Assembly: GCA_028641055.1 (NCBI GenBank)
Contig: CM054058.1
Location: 502,465,919 to 502,529,918, forward strand
Length of the DNA stretch: 64,000 bases
Reading direction: 5' to 3'
Source: Alopecurus myosuroides
Taxonomy: Eukaryota > Streptophyta > Magnoliopsida > Poales > Poaceae
A program made the position numbers and the translations under genes. The notes under the pieces are model-generated. The model had not been told where the DNA came from. It worked only from the letters and a program-made list of their open reading frames with translations, and searched no databases. Positions 23,912-34,887 of the stretch are shown in pieces; position 1 is the first letter of the stretch, and each line of letters opens with the position of its first letter.

Positions 23912-24692
23912 TATCGATATGACAAGAAGGGGTTCTTGCCACATGGAAAAGAATTGAGCAATATTCAAGTGGTTTGACACATGATGAGCATAATTGAAAG
24001 CTATATTTCTAAGTCATGTGTTCCATGCTATGTACACAACCAGATGAGTCATGTGCTATAGAATATTATAGAAGGATAATTTATACGATGATTAAACTAG
24101 GGTGGGAGAGATCCTTGTGCAATTTTAGAAATGCTAAGGATATGTTTTCCTATGTAGTAATTACAAACTATTCGTTGTAATATGTTACAGTAAAAGTATT
24201 ATCGTCTATTCAAATAAATCTATCTCAGTTAAAATATGTGTTGAAGGGTAGCACAATAGGCTGAAAGAAAGGTCTATGCTGAATTTGAATGAGTTTCAAA
24301 ATTAAAATATTGTGAAGGGTACTACAACAAAGGATAAGTATATCTTTGTGTTGACAATAAATAATAAGAGTATTTTGTGTCACTTAGTTCTTTATTGAAC
24401 TTGGTGAATTTCCAAGAATGCTGAAACTATGAAGCTACATTTTCACAATGTTAGTTACATTAGTTTAAGCTGAGGAATTATGGTCTCAACGGTTGAAAAA
24501 ATGTATACAAATCCATCGCATTAGAGAAAGAGTGATGTGTGTAGACGCAAAGACATGAAAATACAATAGGACCTGAACCTCTCAGATATTTTGATAAAGT
24601 TTACCACATGCAAAGCATGGTAATAAAACCGGAAATCCATATGTGTTAAGTTCTTACAAACTATATTATTGACTCTAGTGCAAGTGTGAGAC
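23912..24692 (+). pseudogene. Copia pol fragment, right of the nested LTR
   Basis: This continues the RT/RNase H frame after the nested LTR: sequence matching KKGFLPHGKELSNIQ at 23925-23965, then decayed RNase H sequence. It ends in TTGACTCTAGTGCAAGTG next to the 3' LTR, as in Angela/WIS-type elements. Confidence 0.6.
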
Positions 24693-26274
24693 TGAAGGGA
24701 ATATGCCCAAGAGGCAATAATAAAGTGGTTATTATCTTATTCGTTGTTTATGATATATGTTTATTTCTCATGCTAGCATTTTATTAACCGGAAACGTTCA
24801 TACATGTGTGTCTAATAAACAAAAAATAGTTCCTAGTAACGCCTCTCGTTTAACTAGCTCGTTGATTAACTGGTGATCAAGGTTTCCTGATCATGAACAT
24901 TGGGCTGATAACGAATTCATGTCATTCGTAGAATGATGTGATGAACGTAGACCCAAAGTGAATATAGCAATGCGATCAAGTCATTAAGTTCACATTATTA
25001 TATTAAACATACAAAGTAACTCTAATCCTTAGACAATGAGATCATGTCAATCACTAACACCGAAAGAGTACTTTGATGTCATCAAACGTCACACCGTAAC
25101 AGGGTGTTGTTGGGTATTCGGAAAGTATTAGTTAAGGCTCATGGATCAAGAGTGGGATTTGTCCATTCAAATGAGGAGAGATATACTCTGGGCCCTCTCG
25201 GTGATATCACATCGACAGCTCTTGCAAGCACGTGACTAGGTCATAGGGATGTCATATCACGGAATGAATAAAAGAGTACTTGTCGGTAACAAGATTGAAC
25301 TAGGTATGGTTGATACAAGTGATCGAATCTCGGACAAGTAAAATACTGCGAGATAAAGGGAATTGGTTACGAAGTTTATGGTTCACACGATCACTAGATT
25401 CCGTTGTTGGCTATTGATCGGAGAGGTGTATCGATCATGTATACATTATTGACGAACCGTAGGGTGACACGCTTAACGTTCACTGACGCGTTTGAGTAGA
25501 TACGGAATATCGGAGAAAAGTTTGGACAACACCGAAATTATTTCAGGTAATTTTGAAATAGTTCAAAGGGATTTTTTGTAAATTGATTATTAATATATTT
25601 AACAACTAACTCAAAGGATTATGTGTTAGTGTTTGTTAATGGAATTAATAAATATTAAAATAAAGAAGTGAAATTGTTTTATTTATTTATTAAAGAAAAC
25701 CCTTGTGATTTTGAGTGGGAATTAATGGAAGAATGAGGCGGTTGAGTGTAGACTCCACTTACATGATGAGGGAGAGGTGGAGACACCAAAAAATTCGTGG
25801 CTGCCTTCCCCTCCTATATAAGGAAGGGCGGGAGCCCCCTCTCCCACACACACACACTTGTGTCATCTTTTCCTACCTCCCCCCGCCGCTCCACCACTTG
25901 TTCCTGCGCTTGGCGAAGCCTTGAGCAATGTTTTCTTTACAATACCACTCCTGTCGTGTTGTTGGAAATTCCGGTGAATCCTCTACATCCGCTGCCCCCG
26001 CTAGATCGAGGAAACGGAGGTCGTCATCCAGCCGTACGTGTGAACAATCACAGAAGCGTTGCCAGATTGCAGCACACATCTTCATGATCTTGAGATCGAT
26101 GTGAGTTCGACTATATCTCCAATGAGATTCGATCTTGTAACACTTTGTGTCTTCGAGGGTATGTTCTCCTTAAGACTCTTTCTCCCTGTTGCTTTCATCT
26201 CCCAGATTAGATCTTGCCACTTCGGGTGTCTTTTGTGAACGAAATTTATTATTTTCTATGCTGCGAACCCTACA
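24693..26274 (+). repeat. 3' LTR of an Angela/WIS-like Copia element
   Basis: It follows CTCTAGTGCAAGTGTGAGAC (purine-rich tract) and begins TGAAGGGAATATGCCCAAGAGGC, close to the Angela/WIS LTR start. A TATA box (CCTATATAAGG) is at about 25813-25823. It ends TGCTGCGAACCCTACA near 26274. At about 1.58 kb it is typical for the family. Confidence 0.75.
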
Positions 26275-26323
26275 ACTTGATCCTTACTCATATCAGGACC
26301 ATGAGATTAAAAGAGCACAACAG
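26275..26323 (+). promoter_or_regulatory. Distal piece of an orphan inhibitor-gene promoter
   Basis: TTGATCCTTACTCATATC...AGATTAAAAGAGCACAACAG matches the distal promoter of the inhibitor-like gene at 43085-43128. Its other half lies at 29675-29815, so transposon insertions have split it. Confidence 0.5.
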
Positions 26324-27592
26324 AAACAACCGAGCCCCCCCCCCCCACTCTTCCTCTTGTGTCGCACACGCTCGGGCGGCACCGGAGCGTCCAAACTCTA
26401 GTCGCCACCGTCAGCCTCCTTCCCATCTCCCCCCCCCCCGCCTCCGTGTTGACACCGGAGGCGGGTCTCTCTCCCGCGGCGCCTGGTCATGATGACTTCT
26501 GGTGGTCCTTGACGGTGCAGCGACAGGTGACAACGCAGGAAAGGTGCGTGGTGGAGGTATGGAGGCCACGCAAGGGAGGCGGCTGCGTGCATCCCTCTAC
26601 TTGTGGTCGCGCATAGCAGCTAGGCCCGCTCTGGGACTAAGCGGGGCATATTCCGGCCATGTCTACGAGACGGGGTGGCGGCTCCTCGAGCTCCGGCTCC
26701 GGCGTGTAGCTATGCACAGTTGATGTGGTCGTCATCCATCATGGGGGGCATCCTCCTGCTAGCCCATGCCAAATGGCCACGAGTCCAACGATGGCTTGAA
26801 CGCCTCTTCTACGGTGGTTAGGTCGGTGCTATTTCTTGCCTCTCTGGTGGTGGTTCAAAACGGGCGACTGCATGCTTGTCCGTCATCCCCAGTCTGCCGA
26901 CTCCCGACAACATTACGGTAACGGTGAAGGACCGGGGTGAAAGCCCTACTCAGTGTCAGCCGATGCATACCACGTCAATTTCCACGGGTGCCACTTTATC
27001 CTTTGGGGCATGGTCTTGGTACCAATTGTGACTTCCTCCTCTCATGTGTCGGGGGAAACCCTTGGTTCGTTCCTTCGAGGGAGATGGTGGCGACGCAGTG
27101 GCGCTGCTCTCTTCTTCAAGACGCCGTCTAGGTTACCTGGGACTGGGCGGTGTGACTTTTAGATATGGAGGGCAAGGCGATGCATTGCTGGTGTTGGCCG
27201 CTGCCCACGGCATGAGCCTCTAGTGCGCAATGTACCGCATGGCGGGCATATCTTGGTCGATATATTTCCCAAGTCTGAAGGATCCTTCCCTCTACTCGTC
27301 AATCTCTAGACACATGAGGGAAGGTTCTTTAATCTGGATTGCCTTGGAGTCACGGCTGTGCCACGATGGTGTCTTGTTTGGTACGCAACGCGGTCCTAAA
27401 GCTCGGTCCTCCATCTCCTCGCTATTCTTTCTATGATCTTGGTCAAGGCAAGTCATTTATTGTCATCTGTAGAGGGGTCTGTGGTTAGCCACATGGAAAT
27501 GCATCATGTTGGGTGCATGGAGTTGTAGCCTTCTTGGCGTTGTACCGCTTCTTTAGGTCTTTCTTCTATATGATTAATATACTGGTGTACAT
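26324..27592. other. GC-rich inserted region, no gene recognised
   Basis: It contains C homopolymers (26330-26346, 26429-26440) and short overlapping frames without domains. It may be a LINE or other element fragment, but I see no reverse transcriptase motif or defined end. Confidence 0.25.
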
Positions 27593-28048
27593 TGTAGAAT
27601 TTAAAACTTTTTCCCTACGTAACCGTGAAGATTACTATGTAGATAACGATGCATGCTCATACATGCATTGATCAGGATCACGGCTCACTAGGCAGCGGAA
27701 TCGATGTAGTCGTAAACTAGGCCTTGTTAAAAGAATGTCGCTTAAGCTACCCTCGTCAAGGATCACATGTGTAATCCCTCAGATGGAGTGAACGTGTATA
27801 CTAGTGTCAACTAACTAGCACTCCTCGTCCAGGACTCGGCACCGACGAAGAGATATAGCCTTTCAGTGTTGCTAATTGGTCGCTCTAATGAACTGTGATT
27901 CCAGCTATATGATTCTAGAAGTTTTTTCAACACATGATAGATAATAGAAATTAGAGCTAGGGGTAATTGGGAGAGGACACCTCAAAAACCCAATTAGACG
28001 AAGTCCTAGTCCAACTACATGGGCTCTAATTAGACCCTCTAATTCTAC

Positions 28049-28092
<44 letters not shown>

Positions 28093-29619
28093 TTTTAATT
28101 GTGTTTTGCCTCAATGGCTTGAGGTCCTTTATATAGGGCAGGAAGAGGGACTTGCCTTGGGGAGAGAGAGTACCACTCCCACCCCAGAAGGTCTTGGCCG
28201 CACCCCTCCTCCTAGCTCAAATCGGATTAGAGTCCTTAGGGAGTCCGACTCCACCTCTTCATTCTCCTTTCCTTTCCCTTTTTGTCTTTCAACCAAACAT
28301 GGAAAATATCTAGGAGGACCAATGCCCCTTGGTTGGAGGAGCTTGGGACGACCTGCCAGGTCCCACTTATTGGGGGAGGCCATGGGGAAAATCTGCCTCC
28401 TTCGGCACCCTCCCTCCATCGCCTTCTTGGTTTTTTCCCAAAACTCTCCCAAAACCCTGTTACCCCAATATATGAAATCGTCAAACTTATCTACTGATGT
28501 TAGAAACAGATTTCTAACATCCAGAGACATCTCATGTCCTCCTTGTTCTCTCAAATAAAATTCTACCTAACACCGACATTATTTTTCTCTTATAGTAACT
28601 TCCCTGAAACCTCTCCGATTGATATCGGACTTGTTTCTGTGACATCAAATCGACATCTTAATTCATAAACCCAATAATAACATCTTTATTTTCTCAATTA
28701 AAGGTTGGCACAGCTTAAGACTGTGACCCATAAAGGCTTGTTAACACACAGACATGTTCGGAAACTTACCAAACAATAACCAACAACGAAGATGTGGACG
28801 CCCATGATGGCTCATGTGTGATCATGAAGATCGAGAGGACCTTAAAAGTTACTCATTGCATTTATTCTCTCAACTTCACGATACCATATACTACGAGGTG
28901 AGACTATGTGATCTAGTCCGATCAAACTATTTGATCAGAACACATAAAACACGTACCGTTATCGTCCTCTTTTCTCATCCATACCCCGATGTCCTTGTAA
29001 TAAATCACACTATGTCTGGCCAGAAGATTTGGTGACATCGATGAGACTTATAGGGCCTAGAGTATGTATCCATCCATCATCTGGAGGAGTTAAGTACCGA
29101 TTTTGAACGATCTCAGTTCCATTGCTCTCTCTAGATTATACCCATACATCAACGTTATGATCCCCTGTTACGCTCGACGGCTGAAGACATCCAAAGTATA
29201 ACTTTCCATTATGCGGTCACTATATATTCTCATAGTATACGATTTATATCCAATGACAATTCCATATGTATTTTGCTAAATACATTACAATTGTTTATTG
29301 TTTAGTATCTTTCGCAATATCATATATTTGGGTTGGTTCAGTACTATTGTTACTCTAACAATAAACTCTTATGTTTTGCTAGACTTTAACCAAGTCCATG
29401 ATCAGGAAAATGTACTCACCACACAAACCATAAGCTAATCTTAGAGACAAGATTAGAAACTCTTATTTGTGTATGTCTTCACACCCGCACAAAGATTTTC
29501 CTGTGAAAACTCACTTTTCATGTGTTATAGCGGTTGTAGCATGATGACATAAATTTAATTATGAACCTAGAGATAAAATAATAACTGAATATTATTGTCT
29601 CTAGGAAATATCTTCAACA
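27593..29619 (-). mobile_element. Copia-type LTR, minus orientation, probably solo
   Basis: On the minus strand it begins TGTTGAAGATATTTCCTAGAGACAA (29619) and ends CCTACGTAGGGAAAAA...ATTCTACA (27593). The start resembles the TGTTGGAAATATGCCC type of Triticeae Copia LTRs. A TATA box (CCCTATATAAAGG) is on the minus strand at 28127-28139. No internal sequence flanks it. The flanks TACAT and TAATA do not match, so boundaries or duplication have decayed. Confidence 0.55.
28051..28088. repeat. (GA)n microsatellite
   Basis: About 19 GA repeats in the LTR leader just downstream of its minus-strand TATA box. Confidence 0.9.
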
Positions 29620-29674
29620 TAATACACATGTCAGGGTGTATTCTCGAAAATATCAAAAGATCTTGTTGTTATTT

Positions 29675-29815
29675 ATTCGCTAGCACTTTTATTCGTTGAT
29701 CCTTCATTTATTCATTTGATTTAAGACTATCTTAAATTTCATAATGCAAAATTAATTATTACAACATAATTAAGGATGATCATATCATATGGATTTTCTT
29801 CATATCATAAGCATG
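29675..29815 (+). promoter_or_regulatory. Orphan proximal promoter of a lost inhibitor-like gene copy
   Basis: GTTGATCCTTCATTTATTCATTTGAT, then CTTAAATTTCATAATGCAAAA and GATTTTCTTC align with the promoters at 43136-43270, 44720-44850 and 30970-31110. Where the TATA box and gene should follow, the sequence changes completely, so only the promoter of a fourth copy remains. Confidence 0.6.
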
Positions 29816-30424
29816 TGTGCCTAATTTTGATGTGGAGGCAGGGGGTTTCCATCTCCTTTTCGAAAAAAGTATGGTTATTCAGCTCTTGCTTTGCCAGATC
29901 GCTTCAAAAAAATCATGGTTGTCTTTGCAATATTTGTCCCGCCTACGACGTCCTTGACAATGTTGATTCGTACTCTTAACTCTTCAACGGCGTTGGCTAA
30001 GACATTCAATTATTTTTCTTCTCTGAAATGTTGGTGATGAAACTCTTGCCGATGTTGGTTGATTATATTAATGTTTGCGTTATGAGCATAGTCTTGCCAT
30101 TGCGGTTCAAAATTATAGTTTTTGGAGAGCCATGATTGGTATGTACAAATTTATGGGCTGGTATATATGTCATTTTTCTGAGGGCGTCATCAGAAAAGTA
30201 TAATATTATGTCATGGAAACGATTGAGTTTGAATGTCTCGAAGATTTTCTCGTTTCTTTTCGACTTTGTATTGTAATCGTCGGAGATAACTCATGTATCT
30301 ACCACGTACAATTCCTACTTTATGTATCATGGCATTAATTATCAAAAAAAAAGTTCGTATTTTGGCTATACTTGCTAGTTGCTACCAGTATGGCGACAAT
30401 GATTTGGGTGAAATTATTGTCCCC
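29816..30424. other. Unassigned insert, possibly a LINE tail
   Basis: The segment up to about 30350 ends ATGGCATTAATTATCAAAAAAAAAG, which resembles the 3' tail of a grass LINE. No reverse transcriptase frame is seen. Confidence 0.3.
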
Positions 30425-30610
30425 ATTCAAACATTAGTCTAATATTTATAATTTGTGTCAATAAAAATCATAATTACAATTTCAAAATAATTTAATTCAT
30501 TTTTTAGATCAAATACTTCGCCAAAGCCTACTGAACACTAAGTGGTGGCGAAATGATGGAAAGACATCCAGATGTGTAGTTTATGTATATACTGAGTACT
30601 TGATTAAGAG
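30425..30610. repeat. Direct repeat, left copy (pair at 33165-33350)
   Basis: It shares TTTGTGTCAATAAAAATCAT, TACAATTTCAAAATAA and CTACTGAACACTAAGTGGTGG-type sequence with 33165-33350 in the same order. The pair brackets inhibitor gene copy 1, so it probably marks the tandem duplication unit. Confidence 0.7.
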
Positions 30611-30660
30611 CATTCCCTACAAGCACCCTAAATGGAGCGCGTGCCCAAAAGAATCCTTAC

Positions 30661-30948
30661 TCAGGCATGTGCCAATGAGAGTTTCTTAGCACGGGTTCAT
30701 AGGTTTTTTGCTTATGTGGCACACTAATTAATGATGAGAGAGAGTGGGGTTGTATCTTCTCTAAGATACAACGTTTGCACGCCACCGTAGGTAAAAATGG
30801 TTAACAGCCCAATCACATCTATGCATGAGCAACAATCATTAAATTTAGAGACAACCTCTAAGAAACAATATATTGGACTAATACTCTCTTATGTTATTAA
30901 GCCTCCTATGATAACGTGCTAAGAATATATGCATTGGCACATGCCTCA
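30661..30948. mobile_element. 288-bp MITE upstream of inhibitor-like gene 1
   Basis: The terminal inverted repeats are TCAGGCATGTGCCAATG (left) and CATTGGCACATGCCTCA (right), extending imperfectly through TTCTTAGCAC. TAC flanks both ends. The superfamily is not certain. It lies about 300 bp before the start of gene 1 and is absent at the equivalent place in the other copies. Confidence 0.65.
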
Positions 30949-31102
30949 TACTATCTTAATTGATTTTTCATTAATTCATTTGATACTATCTTAAATTTCG
31001 TTTTTTAATAAAAAATGTATATTAATATCGAGATCTTAAATTTCATATTGCAAAAGGATTATTCTATGATAATTAAGGCTGGTCATGATATCATAACGAT
31101 TT

Positions 31103-31130
31103 CCTTCCCCGGCGTCCATATATGAGTTGC
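31103..31130 (+). promoter_or_regulatory. Probable TATA region of inhibitor-like gene 1
   Basis: TCCATATATGAGTTGCCATGC is conserved in all three gene copies (31115, 43265, 44845). Because TATATA overlaps the most upstream ATG (31122), this block is better read as core promoter than as translated sequence. Later, better-conserved ATGs follow in copies 2 and 3. Confidence 0.45.
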
Positions 31131-31244
31131 CATGCAGTAGACCAAAGAAAACAACGACATGCACTAGACCAAAGAGAACACCCCTTGCTCTCGTCTGTAG
31201 CTAGGTGCACACCGCATACCACCACAACGGCGAACCCATCGACC

Positions 31245-31772
31245 ATGTATGTAGCTATGGCCCTCGTTGTGCTCCTCTCCACGTTCTCGGGCCTCCCCAC
31301 CATGCACGCCGACGCCGGCTTCATCTCCCGCACGTGCAAGAAGACCAAAAATCAATCCCTATGTGTGCACGTGTTGAGCGCTGACCCAAAGAGCGCCAAC
31401 GCTTCCAACGAGCATGACCTCGCCAGTATCGCACTGCAAATGGCCATCGATACCGCCGATCACAACGGCGAGGTCATCGGCGACCTTGCTAAGAGTAGCC
31501 AGGGTACGCCCGAGGGGGATGCGCTGAGTGTCTGCCTCGGGGCCTATGTCGATGCCGCCATGGACCTTGACATCGACGGCGGCCCCGGCTTCGATGATGG
31601 GGATTACGCAGGCACGTCGAAGCTCTTGAGCAGCGCAAAGGAAGCCGGTGATACATGCGAGAACGCATTCAAGGGGATCAGCAAAAAGTCACCCGTGGCC
31701 AACATTGATCTCCAGATGACACATCGTTGCAGTGTCGCTAGCGACCTCGTCGATCTGCTTATTCCCAAATGA
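31245..31772 (+). CDS. Pectin methylesterase inhibitor/invertase inhibitor-like protein, copy 1
   Basis: The product is 175 residues from Met at 31245. It has a hydrophobic signal peptide (VAMALVVLLSTFSG) cleaved near HADA, then a PMEI domain: FISRTCKKTKNQSLC (C-x8-C hairpin), a helical bundle with VCLGAYVDAAMDL, DTCENAF and HRCSVASDL. These cysteines fit the two disulfides of PMEI/invertase inhibitors. Family members are secreted and block pectin methylesterase or cell-wall/vacuolar invertase; which target applies here cannot be told. The ATG used in copies 2 and 3 is ACG here (31227), so this copy must start 18 bp later at 31245 or far upstream at 31122. The signal peptide survives either way. 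No intron. Confidence 0.8.
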   Translation: MYVAMALVVLLSTFSGLPTMHADAGFISRTCKKTKNQSLCVHVLSADPKSANASNEHDLASIALQMAIDTADHNGEVIGDLAKSSQGTPEGDALSVCLGAYVDAAMDLDIDGGPGFDDGDYAGTSKLLSSAKEAGDTCENAFKGISKKSPVANIDLQMTHRCSVASDLVDLLIPK

Positions 31773-31976
31773 TCACAAATCGTTCTTGGCTTGGTTATGC
31801 ATGTTGAGACCAATAATTATTGTTACTCGATCATCTTGTTTTGGTCGTTAAAGGATTATATGAATTAATGAGTTATACCATACTTGTTTTCGTTGGAATA
31901 CATGCTTTGCAACTTCTTCGGCAAGGTTGTCTGCATTCATTATGTAGGAGTGATAGAATGCATATCGTTTCATTTA
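31773..31976. other. 3' flank of inhibitor-like gene 1
   Basis: TTGCATTCATTATGTAGGAG and GAATACATGCTTTGCAACTT match the 3' flanks of copies 2 and 3, confirming tandem origin. It is cut at 31977 by a CACTA end. Confidence 0.6.
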
Positions 31977-32300
31977 CACTACGGGAGGCGCCACGTACGC
32001 TGACGGCCAGACGGGACGCCGACGGTTATGTATCGGTCCCATCGGCGTATAGGGCGGCCACGTCTTCGCGTCACTTTGGCCCGTCGAGGTCTACTTCCCG
32101 TTGGCATAGGGGCGGAACACCGACAGCCTGCGTCGGAGTCTGCACGGCCTTACCCTGTTTCCAGCCAGAACGGCATGCCCATTCGCCCACACGCAGAAAC
32201 ACATCACGCGGCCTCACCCCTGATTCGCCGCCGGTCAGACCCCACCCCGGCCCCCTCCTCTGCCCTCCTCCGCCCCCGCAGCACCCACGGCCCCCTCCTG
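31977..32300. mobile_element. Left end of a CACTA element with CGCCGACGG subterminal repeats
   Basis: CACTACGGGAGGCGCC begins at 31977 and is followed by GACGCCGACGG and CCATCGGCGTA motifs, the subterminal repeats of CACTACGGG-type CACTA elements. No matching right end is found before 33165. A right end of the same type occurs at 42079 inside the Helitron, but the flanking triplets differ (TTA, TCG). Confidence 0.6.
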
Positions 32301-33164
32301 TTTTGAAAATGCTCCACGATACTTGATTCTCCTTCCACGATTTGGACAACGAAAGTTGCTTTATGAAAAATAACTTAAGACCTTGTGTAGTACCTTTTGT
32401 ACTCAAACTTGCCTCTATGTTGTTTTTGTTACAGATGCATGTACCTCAGCTGAAGATGGTTTCTATCTCGAAGTGGACGAGTAGGTTGGGGTTCCCAGGT
32501 GGCAGTCTCCAGTCTGTAGTATGGGTTTGGCTACGTTGCTTAATTCTGGGTTCTTAGTCCTTTTGCAGTCTTGTTGTATAGCAACATAATTTTCTTTCGT
32601 TGTTTCGTGTATTGTTGGTTTACTTGAACTATGTTGGTCATGTGACTTCTGCGTGTAATTTTATACTCTAGTGAGTCTGGTATACTACACTTTCATGTCA
32701 AGAGTAATGCTTTGATCGGTTGTTGATTTTGATCCCTCAGCTATATGGTATTGGTTATGCCTGTGTTGACTGTCGCAGTCGAGGGATTGAGGCGTTGATG
32801 ATCCATTCCAAGCACGCCTATCGATGTTTACTCGGTCTGGTATTGGTAACCCCAGTAACCCTCAACATGTGTAGCACTTCATGTGACACATCGCATCTCT
32901 GTATATTTTTTGTCCCGTTTCGTCAGCTTCGTAGTACTCATGGACTCTTTGGTGTGAATATTTGATTGTGACTAACATGGACACGAGGAGCAGTACTGCC
33001 GAGGTTTTTGGCCTACGTGCTGATGATTCCGATCTATCTGTCATTGTGTGTTACGACCGGGGGCTGGTAACCTCGAATCCCTTGTTGGTCCATGAATTCT
33101 CAACTTGTCTTCTCTTAGAAAAAGTTAAAACTTTTATAATTTTGAGTACTATGAGATGAGCAAC
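32301..33164. other. Unassigned, probably CACTA interior
   Basis: It contains an exon-like TTGTTACAG|ATGCATGTACCTCAGCTG junction at about 32430 and several T-rich stretches, but no domain is recognised. It could hold captured gene sequence. Confidence 0.25.
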
Positions 33165-33350
33165 GTAAATTAATAATAATTGAATATGTATCATTCGTGT
33201 CAATGGAAATCATCGTTATAATTTCAAAATAAGTGTTTTCTTTTATTAGATTAAATCCTTCAACAATGCCTACTGAAGACTGGGTGGTGACGAGATAAGG
33301 CCAAGACACCCTGATGTGTAATTTATATTATCTACGACTTGATTAAGATC
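33165..33350. repeat. Direct repeat, right copy (pair at 30425-30610)
   Basis: It is collinear with 30425-30610, including CTACTGAAGACTGGGTGGTGACG. It marks the upstream side of the second inhibitor gene unit. Confidence 0.7.
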
Positions 33351-33779
33351 TCCAAAAGACTATCACTCAAGCTACGAAGCAAACACAAAACTGGGAAAAC
33401 AGTACCAAAATCATTCATACTTTTGTACCCTCTGAAATTGAGAATTTGGTTCATAAACTGATCGAACATTCACCTTTAAATGAAAAAAAAAAGTTGCATA
33501 TATATTGTGGATGCTACTACAAAGTGCATTTATACGTGGACTAGCATACATGCCCGTGCGTTGCAACGGAAGAAAAAGATACTATAGAGAAGGTGCACAA
33601 AGTAAGTTTTTGTGGGCACAATTGCGGTATGCCACAAATTCTAGTTACGGGAACAGGTAGACCATATCTACAAGTACAATTGTTGAGGAGTTCATCATAG
33701 TTAGTGAGTAGATTATGCTAAAATCTATAACATAATTGAATTATATGTTTACTTCAGATATAAACCTTGTTGACTGGCT

Positions 33780-34620
33780 TCCAACATAAGTTTCATAATG
33801 ACCTTTTTTGTGGCGATGTGAACCCGCGACATCCTTGACACCTCCTGTCACGGGCACCATGCCGACCACGACCTAGTCGCAGCTCCGGGGCCACCGCCCC
33901 AGCTTCCTCCTCCCCGACCAACACCAACACCCGCCAAAGTTGGGGCCTGGAAACCGTCGATCCCACGCCCGGAGCTCCGCACCTCTCGCGGAGGCACCAG
34001 TGAGGGAGAACGGCGCCTCCCAGCATCATGCCGGCAGGAGCTCCAAGGGCACCAACACCGGCCACCACCAAACAGCCCCCAGCCAAGCCCGCCCGCAGCC
34101 CACAGACACCCAACCGCGCACCCATCCCTGAGCTGCCCCAGCTCCTACGCTGAAACAAGTGCAGATGCATTCCCGTCGCTTGCAACGGCCGCAGCCCGCC
34201 CAGCCCGAGCGGGGCCCAGATCGGGTCCGCCCCGCCGCTGTATCCCCAAGCCCCCGCCTTCCCCTCCGCCCCCAACGCCCGATGCGCCGCACGCGCGCTG
34301 TCCTCGCGGCCGCCCGAACGCCGCCACCACCTGCCCGGGGCCGCCACCCCGGCGATCCATCTCCGCCACGCCCAGTGACCAAAGGTTCCCCGCCGCCCTT
34401 TTGGAAGACAAGGCCCGCCGCCACCGCGGCAAGGGCCGGCGGCAGCGGCGGCTGGATGCAGCAAGGGGACCGGCGGTGGGGGGCGCTAGGGTTTCCCCCC
34501 GAGCCGCCAGGAAGAGGCGGACACGGGGGTCGGGAGGTGTCCTTCTACCGGTTGGTCAGATCTGGAAGTTTTCAAAGTATGAGAATAGATTTTCTCCAAG
34601 GTAGCCATGTTTAACTATTC
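33780..34620. other. GC-rich Helitron cargo, unrecognised
   Basis: Frames of up to 223 codons are open on both strands, all in Gly/Arg/Pro/Ala-rich sequence without domains. CCTCTTCCTGGCGGCTC...AAACCCTAGCGCC on the minus strand resembles the leader of a plant gene or LINE. It may be a captured 5' region. Confidence 0.3.
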
Positions 34621-34715
34621 CATAATAATGCGTATAAGAAAAATGCAAAATCAAATAAGTCCACTTTTCTTAGCTTGGGATATCCAGGCACATAGCAAAT
34701 AGATTTAGAACTTGT

Positions 34716-34887
34716 TGAAGAATAGCAATGAATGATAGATTGTATTGCTCAGGTTCGGTACAGAGTACATATAGCGATCGATACAGCTGTGCACACGCAG
34801 AGGCGCAACGCAGGCGCATGCCGTGGCTAGTGGGTCTCACGATCCTAAAGACTAGGAGCAGCAGGTACACAAGATAACGGTTCAACA
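34716..34887 (-). repeat. 3' LTR of the intact Copia
   Basis: TGAAGAATAGC...CGGTTCAACA on the plus strand; identical by eye to the 5' copy. The last codon of pol (TGA at 34882-34884) lies inside it. Confidence 0.92.

Noticed and set aside
31122..31244. N-terminal extension MSCHAVDQRKQ of inhibitor copy 1
   Set aside because: The same ATG overlaps a conserved TATA-like block, and the extension diverges among copies while the signal peptide region is conserved.
33793..34464. 223-codon minus-strand ORF
   Set aside because: GC-rich sequence open in several frames on both strands, no domain, no codon pattern.
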